A stretch of 64,000 nt of DNA from Pseudomonadota bacterium. GTDB lineage: Bacteria > Pseudomonadota > Alphaproteobacteria > Rhizobiales > JAKPQE01. Made by a program: the position numbers and the translations under genes. Positions 25,720 to 33,801 of this stretch are shown here, piece by piece. The stretch is from assembly GCA_029572955.1 (NCBI GenBank), contig JAKPQE010000034.1, positions 1 through 64,000 of the forward strand, read 5' to 3'. Position 1 is the stretch's first letter; each line of letters starts with the position of its first letter. The notes under the pieces were generated by a model, which saw nothing but the letters and a program-made list of their open reading frames with translations, had not been told where the DNA came from and did not search any database.

Positions 25720-26618
25720 TCGAGATCGAAGCCGTCACCAAGGTGTTTCGCCGCACGCGGGTGCTGGATGCGCTCTCGCTCACCATCGAGTCGGGCGACC
25801 GCATCGCGCTCATCGGCTCGAACGGCGCCGGCAAGACGACGCTGATCCGCTGCCTGCTCGGCGAATACACCCATGGCGGCACGATCCATGTCGACGGCAA
25901 GGAGCCGCGCCACGATCGCCACGGCGTGCTCGGCGACATCGGCTTCGTGCCGCAGCTGCCGCCGCCGCTGAAGATGCCGGTGCGCGACCTCGTGCGCTTC
26001 GCGGCGACGGTGTGCGACGGCGACCGGGGCGAGATCGCGCGGATTGCCACCGATCTCGGCCTCGACCTCGAGGAAATCGGCAGCCGGCCGTTCTTCAAGC
26101 TGTCGGGCGGCCAGAAGCAGAAGATCCTCGTCGCCATCGCGCTCGGCCGGCCGGTCCGCATGCTGATCCTCGACGAGCCGACGGCCAATCTCGATCCGGC
26201 GGCGCGGCGCGTGCTGTTCCGGCTGCTGGCCGAACGGACCGACATGCCGATGATCATCTCCTCGCACCGGCTCGACGAGATCGCCGGTCTCGTCAATCGG
26301 GTGGTGGAAATCGACCGCGGCCGGGTGGTGCTGGACGATCGGGTCGAAGAAGCGGGCGATGCGGCGGCCGTGCAGAAATGCCGGCTGGTGACCGCCCGCA
26401 CCGACGAGGCTTTCGCCAAGGCGATCGCCGAATGGGGTTTTTCCGGAAGCGACGAGGACCGGGTCTGGCGGGGCGAAGTTGCCGGACCCGATCGCATGCG
26501 CTTCCTTGGAATGCTGGCGCGCTACGCCGGCCTTCTCGCCGACATCGAGCTTGCCGACAAGGCACGCGGCGGCGGGGGTCCGGCGGGTCCCTCGGGACCG
26601 GGTGCGGCGGCGAACTGA
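25716..26618 (+). CDS. nosF: NosF, ABC transporter ATPase for NosZ copper-site assembly
   Basis: 300 residues. Walker A GSNGAGKTT lies near 36-44, the signature LSGGQKQK near 130-137 and Walker B MLILDEP near 150-156, with a switch His in SSHRLDE. NosF with the membrane protein NosY forms the transporter that works with NosD on CuZ assembly. The start is GTG 25716 overlapping the nosH stop. The C-terminus is Gly/Pro-rich. nosL separates it from nosY here. Confidence 0.93.
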   Translation: MIEIEAVTKVFRRTRVLDALSLTIESGDRIALIGSNGAGKTTLIRCLLGEYTHGGTIHVDGKEPRHDRHGVLGDIGFVPQLPPPLKMPVRDLVRFAATVCDGDRGEIARIATDLGLDLEEIGSRPFFKLSGGQKQKILVAIALGRPVRMLILDEPTANLDPAARRVLFRLLAERTDMPMIISSHRLDEIAGLVNRVVEIDRGRVVLDDRVEEAGDAAAVQKCRLVTARTDEAFAKAIAEWGFSGSDEDRVWRGEVAGPDRMRFLGMLARYAGLLADIELADKARGGGGPAGPSGPGAAAN

Positions 26619-26677
26619 AGGGCGGATCGGCCGCCGGAGCGATCCGGCGGCGGTGAGGTCCGAAGGAGTATCGGGCG

Positions 26678-27181
26678 ATGATGGAGCGCCGGGAATTCCT
26701 CCTTGCGAGCGGCAGGCTCGTGACCGTCGTCGTGCTTGCCGGCGTCGCCGGCTGCAAGGGCGAGCCGAAATCGGGTCCGGTCGAGGTGAAATTCGACCGG
26801 GACAGCTGCGACTATTGCCGGATGATCATCACCGATCCCCGGTTCGCGTCGCAGATCCGCGGCGGCCCGAAGCACAAGACGTTCAATTTCGACGATATCG
26901 GCGACGCCGTGCTGTTCCTCGACGAGCAGCCCTGGAAGGGCGAGGCCGACATCGAGTTCTTCGTGATGGACGTGGAGACCGGCAAGACCTGGCTCGACGC
27001 GCGCAAAGCGTATTTCCTGACCGACCAGGTAAGCCCGATGGCGTTCGGATTCGGCGCCGTCGCCGATCCGCGGCCGGGTGCCATCGACTTCGCGGAAATG
27101 TCGAAGCGCGTAATCGAGGCCGGCTCGCCGCATCTTTGCGATCACGATCCCGCCGACGTCGCACAGGGAGTTCAGCGTTGA
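26678..27181 (+). CDS. nosL: NosL, copper-binding outer-membrane-type lipoprotein
   Basis: 167 residues: a lipoprotein signal with lipobox VAGC (lipidated Cys at residue 26 or so) and the copper-binding motif CDYCRMII near 45-52, typical for NosL. NosL delivers Cu(I) to apo-NosZ through NosDFY. AAGGAG lies upstream of the ATG at 26678; ATG 26681 is an alternative. It overlaps nosY (TTGA). The order F-L-Y differs from the common D-F-Y-L order. Confidence 0.93.
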   Translation: MMERREFLLASGRLVTVVVLAGVAGCKGEPKSGPVEVKFDRDSCDYCRMIITDPRFASQIRGGPKHKTFNFDDIGDAVLFLDEQPWKGEADIEFFVMDVETGKTWLDARKAYFLTDQVSPMAFGFGAVADPRPGAIDFAEMSKRVIEAGSPHLCDHDPADVAQGVQR

Positions 27182-28005
27182 AGAGTCTTTTGGTGACCGC
27201 CCGGCTCGATCTCACGGAATCGCTGCGGGCCCGGTGGTTCTTCGTCTATGCCTTCGTGTTCGGCGGCCTGGTGCTGGCGCTGTTCGCCTTCGGCCTGACC
27301 GAATCGCGGGTGATGGGCTTTACCGGCCTCAGCCGGCTGCTCGTCACCTATATCCAGCTGTCGATGGCGATCCTGCCGATCTTCGTTCTCCTGACGACCG
27401 TGCGCTCGCTCGCCGGCGATCGGGAAAGCGGCATCTTCGAATACATGCTGGCGATGCCGGTGCCGCTGTCGGCCTGGTACTGGGGCCGGTTCGTCGGCCG
27501 CTTCCTCAGCGTGTTCCTGCCGGTGTTCATCGCGATGCTCGCGGCGGTCGGCTGGGGCGCGGCCAAGGGTGCCGACATTCCCTATGCCCAGATCGTCTAC
27601 TATTCGGCGCTGCTGATTTCGCTGTCGATCTGCTTCCTCGGCATCGGCTTCCTCGTCTCGAGCCTTGCCCGCTCGACGGACGTCGCGCAGGGCGCCGCCT
27701 TCCTCGTCTGGCTGGTGCTGCTGCTGTTCCTCGACCTCATCCTGCTCGGCGTCATGGTGCGCGAGCAGCTGCCGCCCGAGACGATCGTCGCCGTCGCCCT
27801 TGCCAATCCGATGCAGGTGTTCCGCACCGCGGCGATGATGCTGTTCGATCCCGATCTCGTGCTGCTCGGCCCGTCGGCCTACGTCATCCTCGATGCGTTC
27901 GGCACGACCGGCTACATCGCCTGGTCGCTGGTCTATCCGACCGTGGTCGGCCTCGTGCTCGCCGGCATCGGCTACTGGCGCTTCCGCAGCACCGATCTGG
28001 TCTGA
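27178..28005 (+). CDS. nosY: NosY, membrane subunit of the NosFY ABC transporter
   Basis: 275 residues with six predicted membrane helices and the NosY-family stretch LAGDRESGIFEYMLAMPV. The start is the TTG at 27178, overlapping the nosL stop and preceded by AGGGAG about 8 bases away. NosY forms the membrane part of the NosDFY machine for CuZ maturation. It is the last gene of the nos operon; the next two genes are convergent. Confidence 0.92.
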   Translation: MKSLLVTARLDLTESLRARWFFVYAFVFGGLVLALFAFGLTESRVMGFTGLSRLLVTYIQLSMAILPIFVLLTTVRSLAGDRESGIFEYMLAMPVPLSAWYWGRFVGRFLSVFLPVFIAMLAAVGWGAAKGADIPYAQIVYYSALLISLSICFLGIGFLVSSLARSTDVAQGAAFLVWLVLLLFLDLILLGVMVREQLPPETIVAVALANPMQVFRTAAMMLFDPDLVLLGPSAYVILDAFGTTGYIAWSLVYPTVVGLVLAGIGYWRFRSTDLV

Positions 28006-28071
28006 GGGGATCGATCATCGCGCAATCGGCGGGGGCGGGCGGCGGTCCGACCCGCCGATCCCGTCGCCGCG

Positions 28072-28620
28072 TCAGTCGGCTGCCTTCGCCTTCTCTTCCA
28101 GCCAGGCGACGAAGACCGGATCGTCCCAGCGGGCCGGACCGCGGACGCGGCCGATCTCGCGGCCGTCGCGGCCGAGGATCACGGTGAACGGCATCGTCTG
28201 GTCGTGGAAGGCGGCGACGACGTCGCGACCCGATGCGGTGAGCACCGGCAGGTTCTTGATGTCGATGGTGAAATAGAACGGGCGCACGGCCCGCTCGGCA
28301 CGGGCATCGACCGATATCGGCAGGACGGCGACGTCGCGCGCGTCGACGAGGTCGCTGAGGCGGTCGAGGCTCGGCATCTCGTCGCGGCAGGGCAGGCACC
28401 ATGTCGCCCAGATATTGAGGACGACGAGGCGGCCGCGCAGATCGGCGAGCGAGATCGCCGTTCCGCCGTCGTGGGAGATGACGAATTCCTCCGGCGGCGC
28501 CTCGCTCGCCTTCGCGATCAGGATGTCGAGAGGCGCGACGAGACCGTCGCCGCCGACGGCCTTGCCTGCGAGGAGGGCAGCGACGAGGCCGCCGACGAGG
28601 ATGGTCAACAGCCGCCGCAT
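28072..28620 (-). CDS. TlpA-like thioredoxin-fold protein
   Basis: 182 residues: an N-terminal hydrophobic signal or anchor (about 3-25) and a thioredoxin fold with the active site WCLPC near residue 75 and TMPFTVIL (cis-Pro loop). Periplasmic TlpA proteins reduce thiols, including those of copper chaperones and CuA sites. It lies 20 bases behind the SCO gene on the same strand, so the two probably act together on the CuA centre of NosZ or an oxidase. ATG 28620 is chosen; GTG 28629 is possible. Confidence 0.85.
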   Translation of the reverse strand: MRRLLTILVGGLVAALLAGKAVGGDGLVAPLDILIAKASEAPPEEFVISHDGGTAISLADLRGRLVVLNIWATWCLPCRDEMPSLDRLSDLVDARDVAVLPISVDARAERAVRPFYFTIDIKNLPVLTASGRDVVAAFHDQTMPFTVILGRDGREIGRVRGPARWDDPVFVAWLEEKAKAAD

Positions 28621-28640
28621 GGGGCGCACGCGGTCCCGGC

Positions 28641-29258
28641 TCAGTTGGACCGGGCCGCGCCGAGGGTTTCGCGAACGCGGGCGACGATCTGGGCGGCGTC
28701 CTCGCCATAGGCGAACCGGGTGATCAGCCTGCCGTCGGGGCCGACGAAGGCGATCGAAGCGGTGTGGTCCATGGTGTAGTCGGCCGGCGCCGTCGTGCTC
28801 GGCACCTTCTTGTAATAGGCGTTGTAGGAGGTGACGGCGGCGTCGATGAACTGCTGCGGGCCGGTGAGGGCGACGATGCGCTCGTCGAAGGCCGAGACGT
28901 ATTCGGCCATGTGCTCGGGCGTGTCGCGGTCCGGGTCGACGGTGATGAAGATCGGCACCACGCCCTTGGCGTCGTCACCGAGACCCTTCATCACCTCGGA
29001 AACGGTGAGCAGCGTCGTCGGGCAGACGTCGGGGCAGTGGGTGTAGCCGAAATAGATCAGCAGGTAGCTGCCGAGGAAATCCTGGTCGGTGAGAACGCGG
29101 CTGCGCACGTCGCGCAGCATGAAAGCGCGGCGCGGCTCGGCGGGCGCGGCGGTGTCGTCGCCGGCCACGACCTTGGTGCCGGCATCGGCGAAATCCAGCG
29201 GGGTGGCGAGCAGCACGAGAAGTGCGCCGACGATGCCGGACAGACGCAGGACGTTCAT
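28641..29258 (-). CDS. SCO1/SenC-family copper chaperone
   Basis: 205 residues with an N-terminal hydrophobic segment, the SCO copper site CPDVC preceded by YFGYTHCPDVCP, and the distal His in YTMDHTASI. SCO proteins deliver copper to CuA centres, classically in cytochrome oxidase; placed next to nosY, this one may serve NosZ. GGAGAG precedes the ATG at 29258. An imperfect box TTGACTTTGGTTCA at 29317-29330 lies at a fitting distance upstream, but its right half is poor. Confidence 0.92.
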   Translation of the reverse strand: MNVLRLSGIVGALLVLLATPLDFADAGTKVVAGDDTAAPAEPRRAFMLRDVRSRVLTDQDFLGSYLLIYFGYTHCPDVCPTTLLTVSEVMKGLGDDAKGVVPIFITVDPDRDTPEHMAEYVSAFDERIVALTGPQQFIDAAVTSYNAYYKKVPSTTAPADYTMDHTASIAFVGPDGRLITRFAYGEDAAQIVARVRETLGAARSN

Positions 29259-29414
29259 GGTAACTCTCCGATCAATTCGCGTTGCCACATGATAGCGCGG
29301 CAATTGCGGCAATGCCTTGACTTTGGTTCAGGCCCGGGCCGGCGGCGCACCGGATAGTGCCCCTCCTTCGCCGGGGTCGGCAATCCTGCCAACGAACAGC
29401 AAGGGAGCGGTCTC

Positions 29415-30287
29415 TTGTCCTTCGCCATCCTTCTGCCGGCGGGCCTCGCGATCATCATGGCCATCGTCGGCCTCGGCATGACGCCGGGGGATTTCCTGCG
29501 CCTCAAGGGCGCGGGCCCTGCCTTCGCGGCCGGGCTCGTCGTGCAGGTCCTCGGCCTGCCGGTGCTCGCCCTCGTTCTCGCCACGGCCTTCGAGCTCTCG
29601 CCGGCGATGAGCGTCGGCCTCGTCATCGTCGCGGCGGCGCCGGGCGGCGTCACCTCGAACTTCCTCACCCTCGTGTCGCGCGGCGACGTCGCCCTGTCGA
29701 TCGCCATGACGGCGACGACGAGTCTCCTGTCGATCGTCACCGTGCCGATCGTCGTCGGCTTCGCGCTCGGCCATTTCCTCGGCCAGAGCGAGACGATCCG
29801 GCTGCCGCTCGGCATGACGGCGGGCTCGGTGTTCCTCGTCACCAGCCTGCCACTCGTCCTCGGCATGGTGGCGCGGGCAAAGGCCACGCGCCTTGCCGTC
29901 GCGGTCCTGCCGACGGCCCGCAAGGTTGCCAGCCTCATCTTCGCGCTGATCGTCTTTGCCACCTTCTGGGGGCAGTGGGATGCGATCGCCGTCAACTGGC
30001 GCGACGTCGGCCCGGCGGTGATGTCGCTCAATGTCCTTGCCATGGCGGGGGGCTTCGCGGTCGCCCTGCTGCTGCGCCTTGCCCCTGCGGCGACGGTCGC
30101 CATCGCGGTCGAGTGCGGGCTGCAGAACGTCGCCGTCGCGATGTTCGTCGCGATCAATCTCATCGGCGAACCGGTCCTCGCCATCCCGGGGATGATCTAC
30201 GCGATCTCGATGAACGTCGCGATCCTCGCGATCATCGCGGTCGGACGGCGAATGGTGCCGGCCGGCGAGGCGGCGCGGGACGCCTGA
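29415..30287 (+). CDS. Bile acid:sodium symporter (BASS) family transporter
   Basis: 290 residues with nine to ten membrane helices and BASS-type features (APGGVTSNFLTLVSRGD and the GLQNVAVA crossing-helix motif). BASS proteins carry organic anions with sodium; the substrate is unknown. The start is TTG 29415, with AAGGGAG about 7 bases upstream. It stands alone between the SCO gene (divergent) and a convergent small exported protein. Confidence 0.88.
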   Translation: MSFAILLPAGLAIIMAIVGLGMTPGDFLRLKGAGPAFAAGLVVQVLGLPVLALVLATAFELSPAMSVGLVIVAAAPGGVTSNFLTLVSRGDVALSIAMTATTSLLSIVTVPIVVGFALGHFLGQSETIRLPLGMTAGSVFLVTSLPLVLGMVARAKATRLAVAVLPTARKVASLIFALIVFATFWGQWDAIAVNWRDVGPAVMSLNVLAMAGGFAVALLLRLAPAATVAIAVECGLQNVAVAMFVAINLIGEPVLAIPGMIYAISMNVAILAIIAVGRRMVPAGEAARDA

Positions 30288-30321
30288 GCGGCGCGCGCCC
30301 TCAAGAGCACCACAGCCCGGC

Positions 30322-30846
30322 TCACTGGGCCGGGGCCGGCGCCTTGCCGTCGGCCCAGACGAGCACGTCGAACGCGTCGGACTGCAGCTCGGTATCCTTG
30401 TAGCCGGTGTGGCAGAAGCCCTCGTGGACGTTGCCGATCAGCGTCCGGCCTTCATGGGGGAAGCGGCAGGCGAAGGAATCGGGGCCGCGACCCATGTTGA
30501 AATTGACCGCCGCGGCCGGGACCTTTCCGCCGTCCGACGTGCTCCAGGCGGCACCGGGTGCCTGGGTCAGCACGAAATGGACGCTGTAGGGCCGGTTCAT
30601 GCCGTCGCCGCCGATCTCGCAGAACGCTTCGCCGAGATGGCCGATCTCGATGTCGATACGGTTGACGACGCGGCAGAGATAGGCCGGCGGCGTGCCCTCG
30701 AGGGCGGCCGAGAAGGCATCGGCCGGAACCGTCTCGCCGGCGACCTTCTCCCAGACGAAACTGGCGGTCTCGTTGGCCGAGGCGGCCCCGAGGCCGGCGC
30801 CGGTGACAAGAACGGCGAGCGCGGCGGTGCGGACGAGATTTTGCAT
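30322..30846 (-). CDS. Small exported protein, DM9/DUF3421-like
   Basis: 174 residues: signal peptide with cleavage near ASA (residue 22), then two short repeats of the kind G(T)PPAYLCRV...IGHLGEAFCEIG and SFACRF...LIGNVHEGFCHTGYK, resembling DM9/DUF3421 repeats, which in other proteins bind carbohydrate. Cysteines in each repeat could pair in the periplasm. GAGAGG precedes the ATG at 30846. An FNR/FixK-like box lies about 85 bases upstream, so anaerobic control is possible. The family call is moderate. Confidence 0.6.
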   Translation of the reverse strand: MQNLVRTAALAVLVTGAGLGAASANETASFVWEKVAGETVPADAFSAALEGTPPAYLCRVVNRIDIEIGHLGEAFCEIGGDGMNRPYSVHFVLTQAPGAAWSTSDGGKVPAAAVNFNMGRGPDSFACRFPHEGRTLIGNVHEGFCHTGYKDTELQSDAFDVLVWADGKAPAPAQ

Positions 30847-30929
30847 CGATGACCTCTCGGGAGAACACGTCACGCCCGCGTCCGGGCGCATCCGGCGTCG
30901 ATCCTTGCCCGATCGAACGGCGATCGGCC

Positions 30930-30943
30930 TTGACCTTGCGCAA
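30930..30943 (-). promoter_or_regulatory. Imperfect FNR/FixK-like box upstream of the DM9-like gene
   Basis: Plus-strand TTGACCTTGCGCAA fits the looser TTG-N8-CAA pattern; one half is TTGAC, the other CGCAA. Its centre is about 90 bases before the start codon at 30846, which allows activation at -41.5 with a leader near 50 nt. Confidence 0.4.
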
Positions 30944-30977
30944 GAGCGGGACGGGAACGGGGGCGGATGAGGCATGG

Positions 30978-31048
30978 AGCGGGTGAAGGGAATCGAACCC
31001 TCGTATGCAGCTTGGGAAGCTGCCGTTCTACCATTGAACTACACCCGC
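30978..31048 (-). tRNA. tRNA-Gly (anticodon CCC)
   Basis: 71-nt cloverleaf on the minus strand: acceptor GCGGGTG/CACCCGC, anticodon stem GCAGC/GCTGC with loop TTCCCAA giving CCC, and T-loop GGTTCGATTCC. CCA is not encoded. Confidence 0.95.
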
Positions 31049-31114
31049 TTGCAGCTTCCTGATTAGCCCCAGCCGGGGGCATTTGCCAAGCCCCAATATG
31101 GGCCGGCCGGCGGC

Positions 31115-32224
31115 TCACTTCCAGGTGCGGAAGTGCTTGGAGAGCTTCAGGCCCTGCGCCTGATAGTTGGAGCCGAGGCCTTCGCCGTAGAGGCTCGTCG
31201 GGCGCTCGGCCATGCGCTCGTAGACGAGGCGGCCGACGATCTGGCCGTCCTCGAGGATGAAGGGCACCTCGCGGCTGCGCACTTCGAGCACGGCGCGGGC
31301 GCCGCCGCCGCCGGCCGCGACATGGCCGAAGCCGGGATCGAAGAAGCCGGCGTAGTGAACGCGGAACTCGCCGACCAGCGGATCGAACGGCACCATCTCG
31401 GCGGCGTAGTCCGGCGGCACGTGCACCGGCTCGCGCGAGACGAGGATGTAGAATTCGTCCGGGTCGAGGATGAGGCCGGTGAGCCCTCGCCGATAGACCG
31501 GTTCCCAATAGTCGAGGACGTCGCAGGCGTCCTTCCGGTCGACGTCGACGAGGCCGGTGTGGCGCTTGGCGCGGAAGCCGACGAGGCCGTCGGCATTGCC
31601 GGAAAGGTCGATCGAGACGGCAACGCCGCCGGCAATGTCGACCGGGTCGCTGGTCACCAGCCGCTCGCGGGCATGCACCGCGGTCAGCTCTTCGTCGCTG
31701 AGGATGGCATGGCCGCGGCGGAAGCGGATCTGGCTGAGGCGCGAGCCGGCGCGGGCAAGGATCGGGAAGGTGCGCGGGCCGATCTCGGCAAAGAGCGGGC
31801 CCGCATAGCCGGCCGGAACCTGGTCGAAGGCGCGGGTGCCGTCGGCGATGACGCGGGTGAAGATGTCGAGCCGGCCGGTCGAGCTCTTCGGATTGGCCGA
31901 GGCCGAGACGTCGGGGGCAAGCGCGAGGCTCTCCATCAGCGGCACGATGTAGACGCAGCCGGTCTCCAGCACCGCGCCTTCGGAAAGGTCGATGGCGTGC
32001 AGCTTCAGGGCGTCGAGCCGCTCGGCGACGGTGCGGCCGGGGCCGGGCAGGAAGCTCGCGCGGACGCGATAGGCGACGGGACCGAGGCGCAGATCGAGGC
32101 TCGCCGGCTGGATCTGGTCGGCAGCGAGCGGGCGGGCGATGCGGATCGCGCCATCCTCGACGAGGCCGGCGATCGCCTGCATGGGAAGGATGCCGGCCGT
32201 CGCCGCGCTTCGTTCCGCCGTCAC
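31115..32224 (-). CDS. dcd: 2'-Deoxycytidine 5'-triphosphate deaminase (two-domain type)
   Basis: 369 residues, about twice a simple dCTP deaminase, as in alphaproteobacterial enzymes with two DCD/dUTPase-like folds. The first half contains NPKSSTGRLDIFTRV, the trimeric dUTPase-fold motif; the second half repeats the fold (FRAKRHTGLVD, PGFGHV). It turns dCTP into dUTP for thymidylate synthesis. The start is GTG 32224 with GGGAG about 8 bases upstream; an in-frame TTG at 32290 would overlap the metZ promoter. Confidence 0.9.
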   Translation of the reverse strand: MTAERSAATAGILPMQAIAGLVEDGAIRIARPLAADQIQPASLDLRLGPVAYRVRASFLPGPGRTVAERLDALKLHAIDLSEGAVLETGCVYIVPLMESLALAPDVSASANPKSSTGRLDIFTRVIADGTRAFDQVPAGYAGPLFAEIGPRTFPILARAGSRLSQIRFRRGHAILSDEELTAVHARERLVTSDPVDIAGGVAVSIDLSGNADGLVGFRAKRHTGLVDVDRKDACDVLDYWEPVYRRGLTGLILDPDEFYILVSREPVHVPPDYAAEMVPFDPLVGEFRVHYAGFFDPGFGHVAAGGGGARAVLEVRSREVPFILEDGQIVGRLVYERMAERPTSLYGEGLGSNYQAQGLKLSKHFRTWK

Positions 32225-32280
32225 TCTCTCCGCTCCCGCCCCGTCGATCTTTCGTCCGCCTTTCCTAACGCATCGCTCGA

Positions 32281-32309
32281 TTGACGCCAAGGCGGGCCTT
32301 GGGCTATGG
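32281..32309 (+). promoter_or_regulatory. Probable promoter of metZ
   Basis: TTGACG (32281-32286) and CTATGG (32304-32309) are 17 bases apart, placing the start of transcription about 10 bases before the SAM-II riboswitch. Confidence 0.55.
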
Positions 32310-32322
32310 AACGGGCTTATCC

Positions 32323-32380
32323 CGTGGTGATTTGGGCCGGCCGGCTTGCAGCCACGTTAAACAACTCGCTAAAGAGGCCG
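32323..32380 (+). ncRNA. SAM-II riboswitch upstream of metZ
   Basis: The conserved metA/SAM-II core is present: GTGGTGATTTG, then a GC stem, then CAGCCACGTTAAACAA and GCTAAAGAGG. GTGG pairs with CCAC to form the pseudoknot helix. SAM-II elements bind S-adenosylmethionine and hide the ribosome site of methionine genes in alphaproteobacteria. The AAGGAAGG of metZ lies about 55 bases on. Confidence 0.9.
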
Positions 32381-32447
32381 CGGCGCAAGGATCCATCCGG
32401 CGAGGCGGCAGCTTCGACCGGATTTTTTGTTGCAAGGAAGGTGCGCC

Positions 32448-33647
32448 ATGACCCGTTCGTCCTCCGACCGTCCCCGCCGCGACTGGCGGCCCGCCACGCA
32501 GCTCGTCCATGGCGGCACGGCCCGCAGCGAGCTCGGCGAGATGGCCGAGGCGATGTTCCTGACGCAGGGCTTCGTCTACGAGACGGCGGAGGCGGCCGAG
32601 GCCCGCTTCAAGGGCGAGGCGCCGGGCTTCATCTATTCGCGCTTCTCCAATCCGACGGTGGCGATGTTCGAGGAGCGCATGCGCCTCCTCGAGGGCGCCG
32701 GCGCGGCGCGGGCGACGGCGAGCGGCATGGCGGCGGTGCTCGCCGCGCTGATGTGCCAGCTTGCCGCCGGCGACCACGTCGTCGCGCACCGGGCGATGTT
32801 CTCGTCCTGCGACTACATCGTCACCGAGCTCCTGCCGCGCTTCGGCGTCACCTCGACCCTCGTCGACGGCACGCGGATCGAGAACTGGCAGGCGGCGATG
32901 ACGCCGCAAACGAAGGTGCTGTTCCTCGAGACGCCGACCAACCCGACGCTCGAGATCGTCGATATCGCCGCCGTCGCGGAAATCGCCCATGCGGGCGGGG
33001 CGCGACTCGTCGTCGACAACGTCTTTGCGACGCCGATCTTCCAGAAACCGCTGGCGCTCGGCGCCGACGTCGTCATCTATTCGGCAACCAAGCACATCGA
33101 CGGCCAGGGCCGCTGCCTCGGCGGCGTCGTGCTCTCCGACGAGGCGTTCGTCGCCGACCACCTGCATAATTTCCTGCGCCAGACCGGGCCGGCGATGAGC
33201 CCGTTCAATGCCTGGGTGCTGCTGAAGGGGTTGGAGACGCTGGAGCTGCGCGTCGAGCGCCAGGCGCGCACGGCGGCGCGGATCGCCGACAGGCTCGCCG
33301 GCCACGGCAAGGTTTCCCGCGTCATCTATCCGGGCCGGGCCGACCACCCGCAGGCCGGGATCATCGCCCGCCAGATGAGCGGCGGCTCGACGCTCGTCAC
33401 CTTCGAGGTCGCCGACAAGGCGGCCGCCTTCCGGCTTTCCAACGCCCTCGAGATCATCAAGATCTCCAATAATCTCGGCGATGCGAAATCGATCCTCGCC
33501 CATCCGGCGACGACCACCCACCAGCGGCTGAAGCCGGAACTGCGCGCCGAATTCGGCATCACCGAGGGCATGCTGCGCCTCTCGGTCGGCCTCGAGGACG
33601 CCGACGACCTCGTCGAGGATCTCGAGATCGCGCTCGAAGTGGTGTGA
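32448..33647 (+). CDS. metZ: MetZ, O-succinylhomoserine sulfhydrylase
   Basis: 399 residues of the Cys/Met-metabolism PLP family. The PLP lysine lies in YSATKHIDGQGR near residue 215; further markers are ATASGMAAVLA, ETPTNPTLEIVD and NNLGDAKSI. It makes homocysteine from O-succinylhomoserine and sulfide. The ATG at 32448 follows AAGGAAGG. A SAM-II riboswitch upstream confirms methionine-linked control. An 8-bp GC hairpin follows the stop. Confidence 0.93.
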   Translation: MTRSSSDRPRRDWRPATQLVHGGTARSELGEMAEAMFLTQGFVYETAEAAEARFKGEAPGFIYSRFSNPTVAMFEERMRLLEGAGAARATASGMAAVLAALMCQLAAGDHVVAHRAMFSSCDYIVTELLPRFGVTSTLVDGTRIENWQAAMTPQTKVLFLETPTNPTLEIVDIAAVAEIAHAGGARLVVDNVFATPIFQKPLALGADVVIYSATKHIDGQGRCLGGVVLSDEAFVADHLHNFLRQTGPAMSPFNAWVLLKGLETLELRVERQARTAARIADRLAGHGKVSRVIYPGRADHPQAGIIARQMSGGSTLVTFEVADKAAAFRLSNALEIIKISNNLGDAKSILAHPATTTHQRLKPELRAEFGITEGMLRLSVGLEDADDLVEDLEIALEVV

Positions 33648-33667
33648 GGTGAGGCGCCCCCTCCCAA

Positions 33668-33688
33668 CCCTCCCCCGGAAGGGGAGGG
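33668..33688 (+). repeat. GC-rich palindromic intergenic repeat (after metZ)
   Basis: CCCTCCCC/GGGGAGGG stem with a CGGAA loop. One of a family of similar hairpins between 33.6 and 37.7 kb. It may also end the metZ transcript, although no U-run follows. Confidence 0.6.
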
Positions 33689-33801
33689 CTCGGGCCCGTC
33701 GCGGGGCGATGCGGGAATCGAATAGCGAGAGGGTCTCGGCGCCGGCAAGGGGCCCGACCTTCACCCTTCCCTTCCATGGCGGGGGACAGGACACCGCGAG
33801 C

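Noticed and set aside
29317-29330. FNR-like sequence TTGACTTTGGTTCA before the SCO gene
   Set aside because: The distance fits, but the right half lacks the CAA needed by even the loose pattern, so it is only mentioned with the SCO gene.
30870-31508. 212-codon minus-strand frame running through tRNA-Gly
   Set aside because: It crosses a well-formed tRNA and is a shadow of the dCTP deaminase gene.
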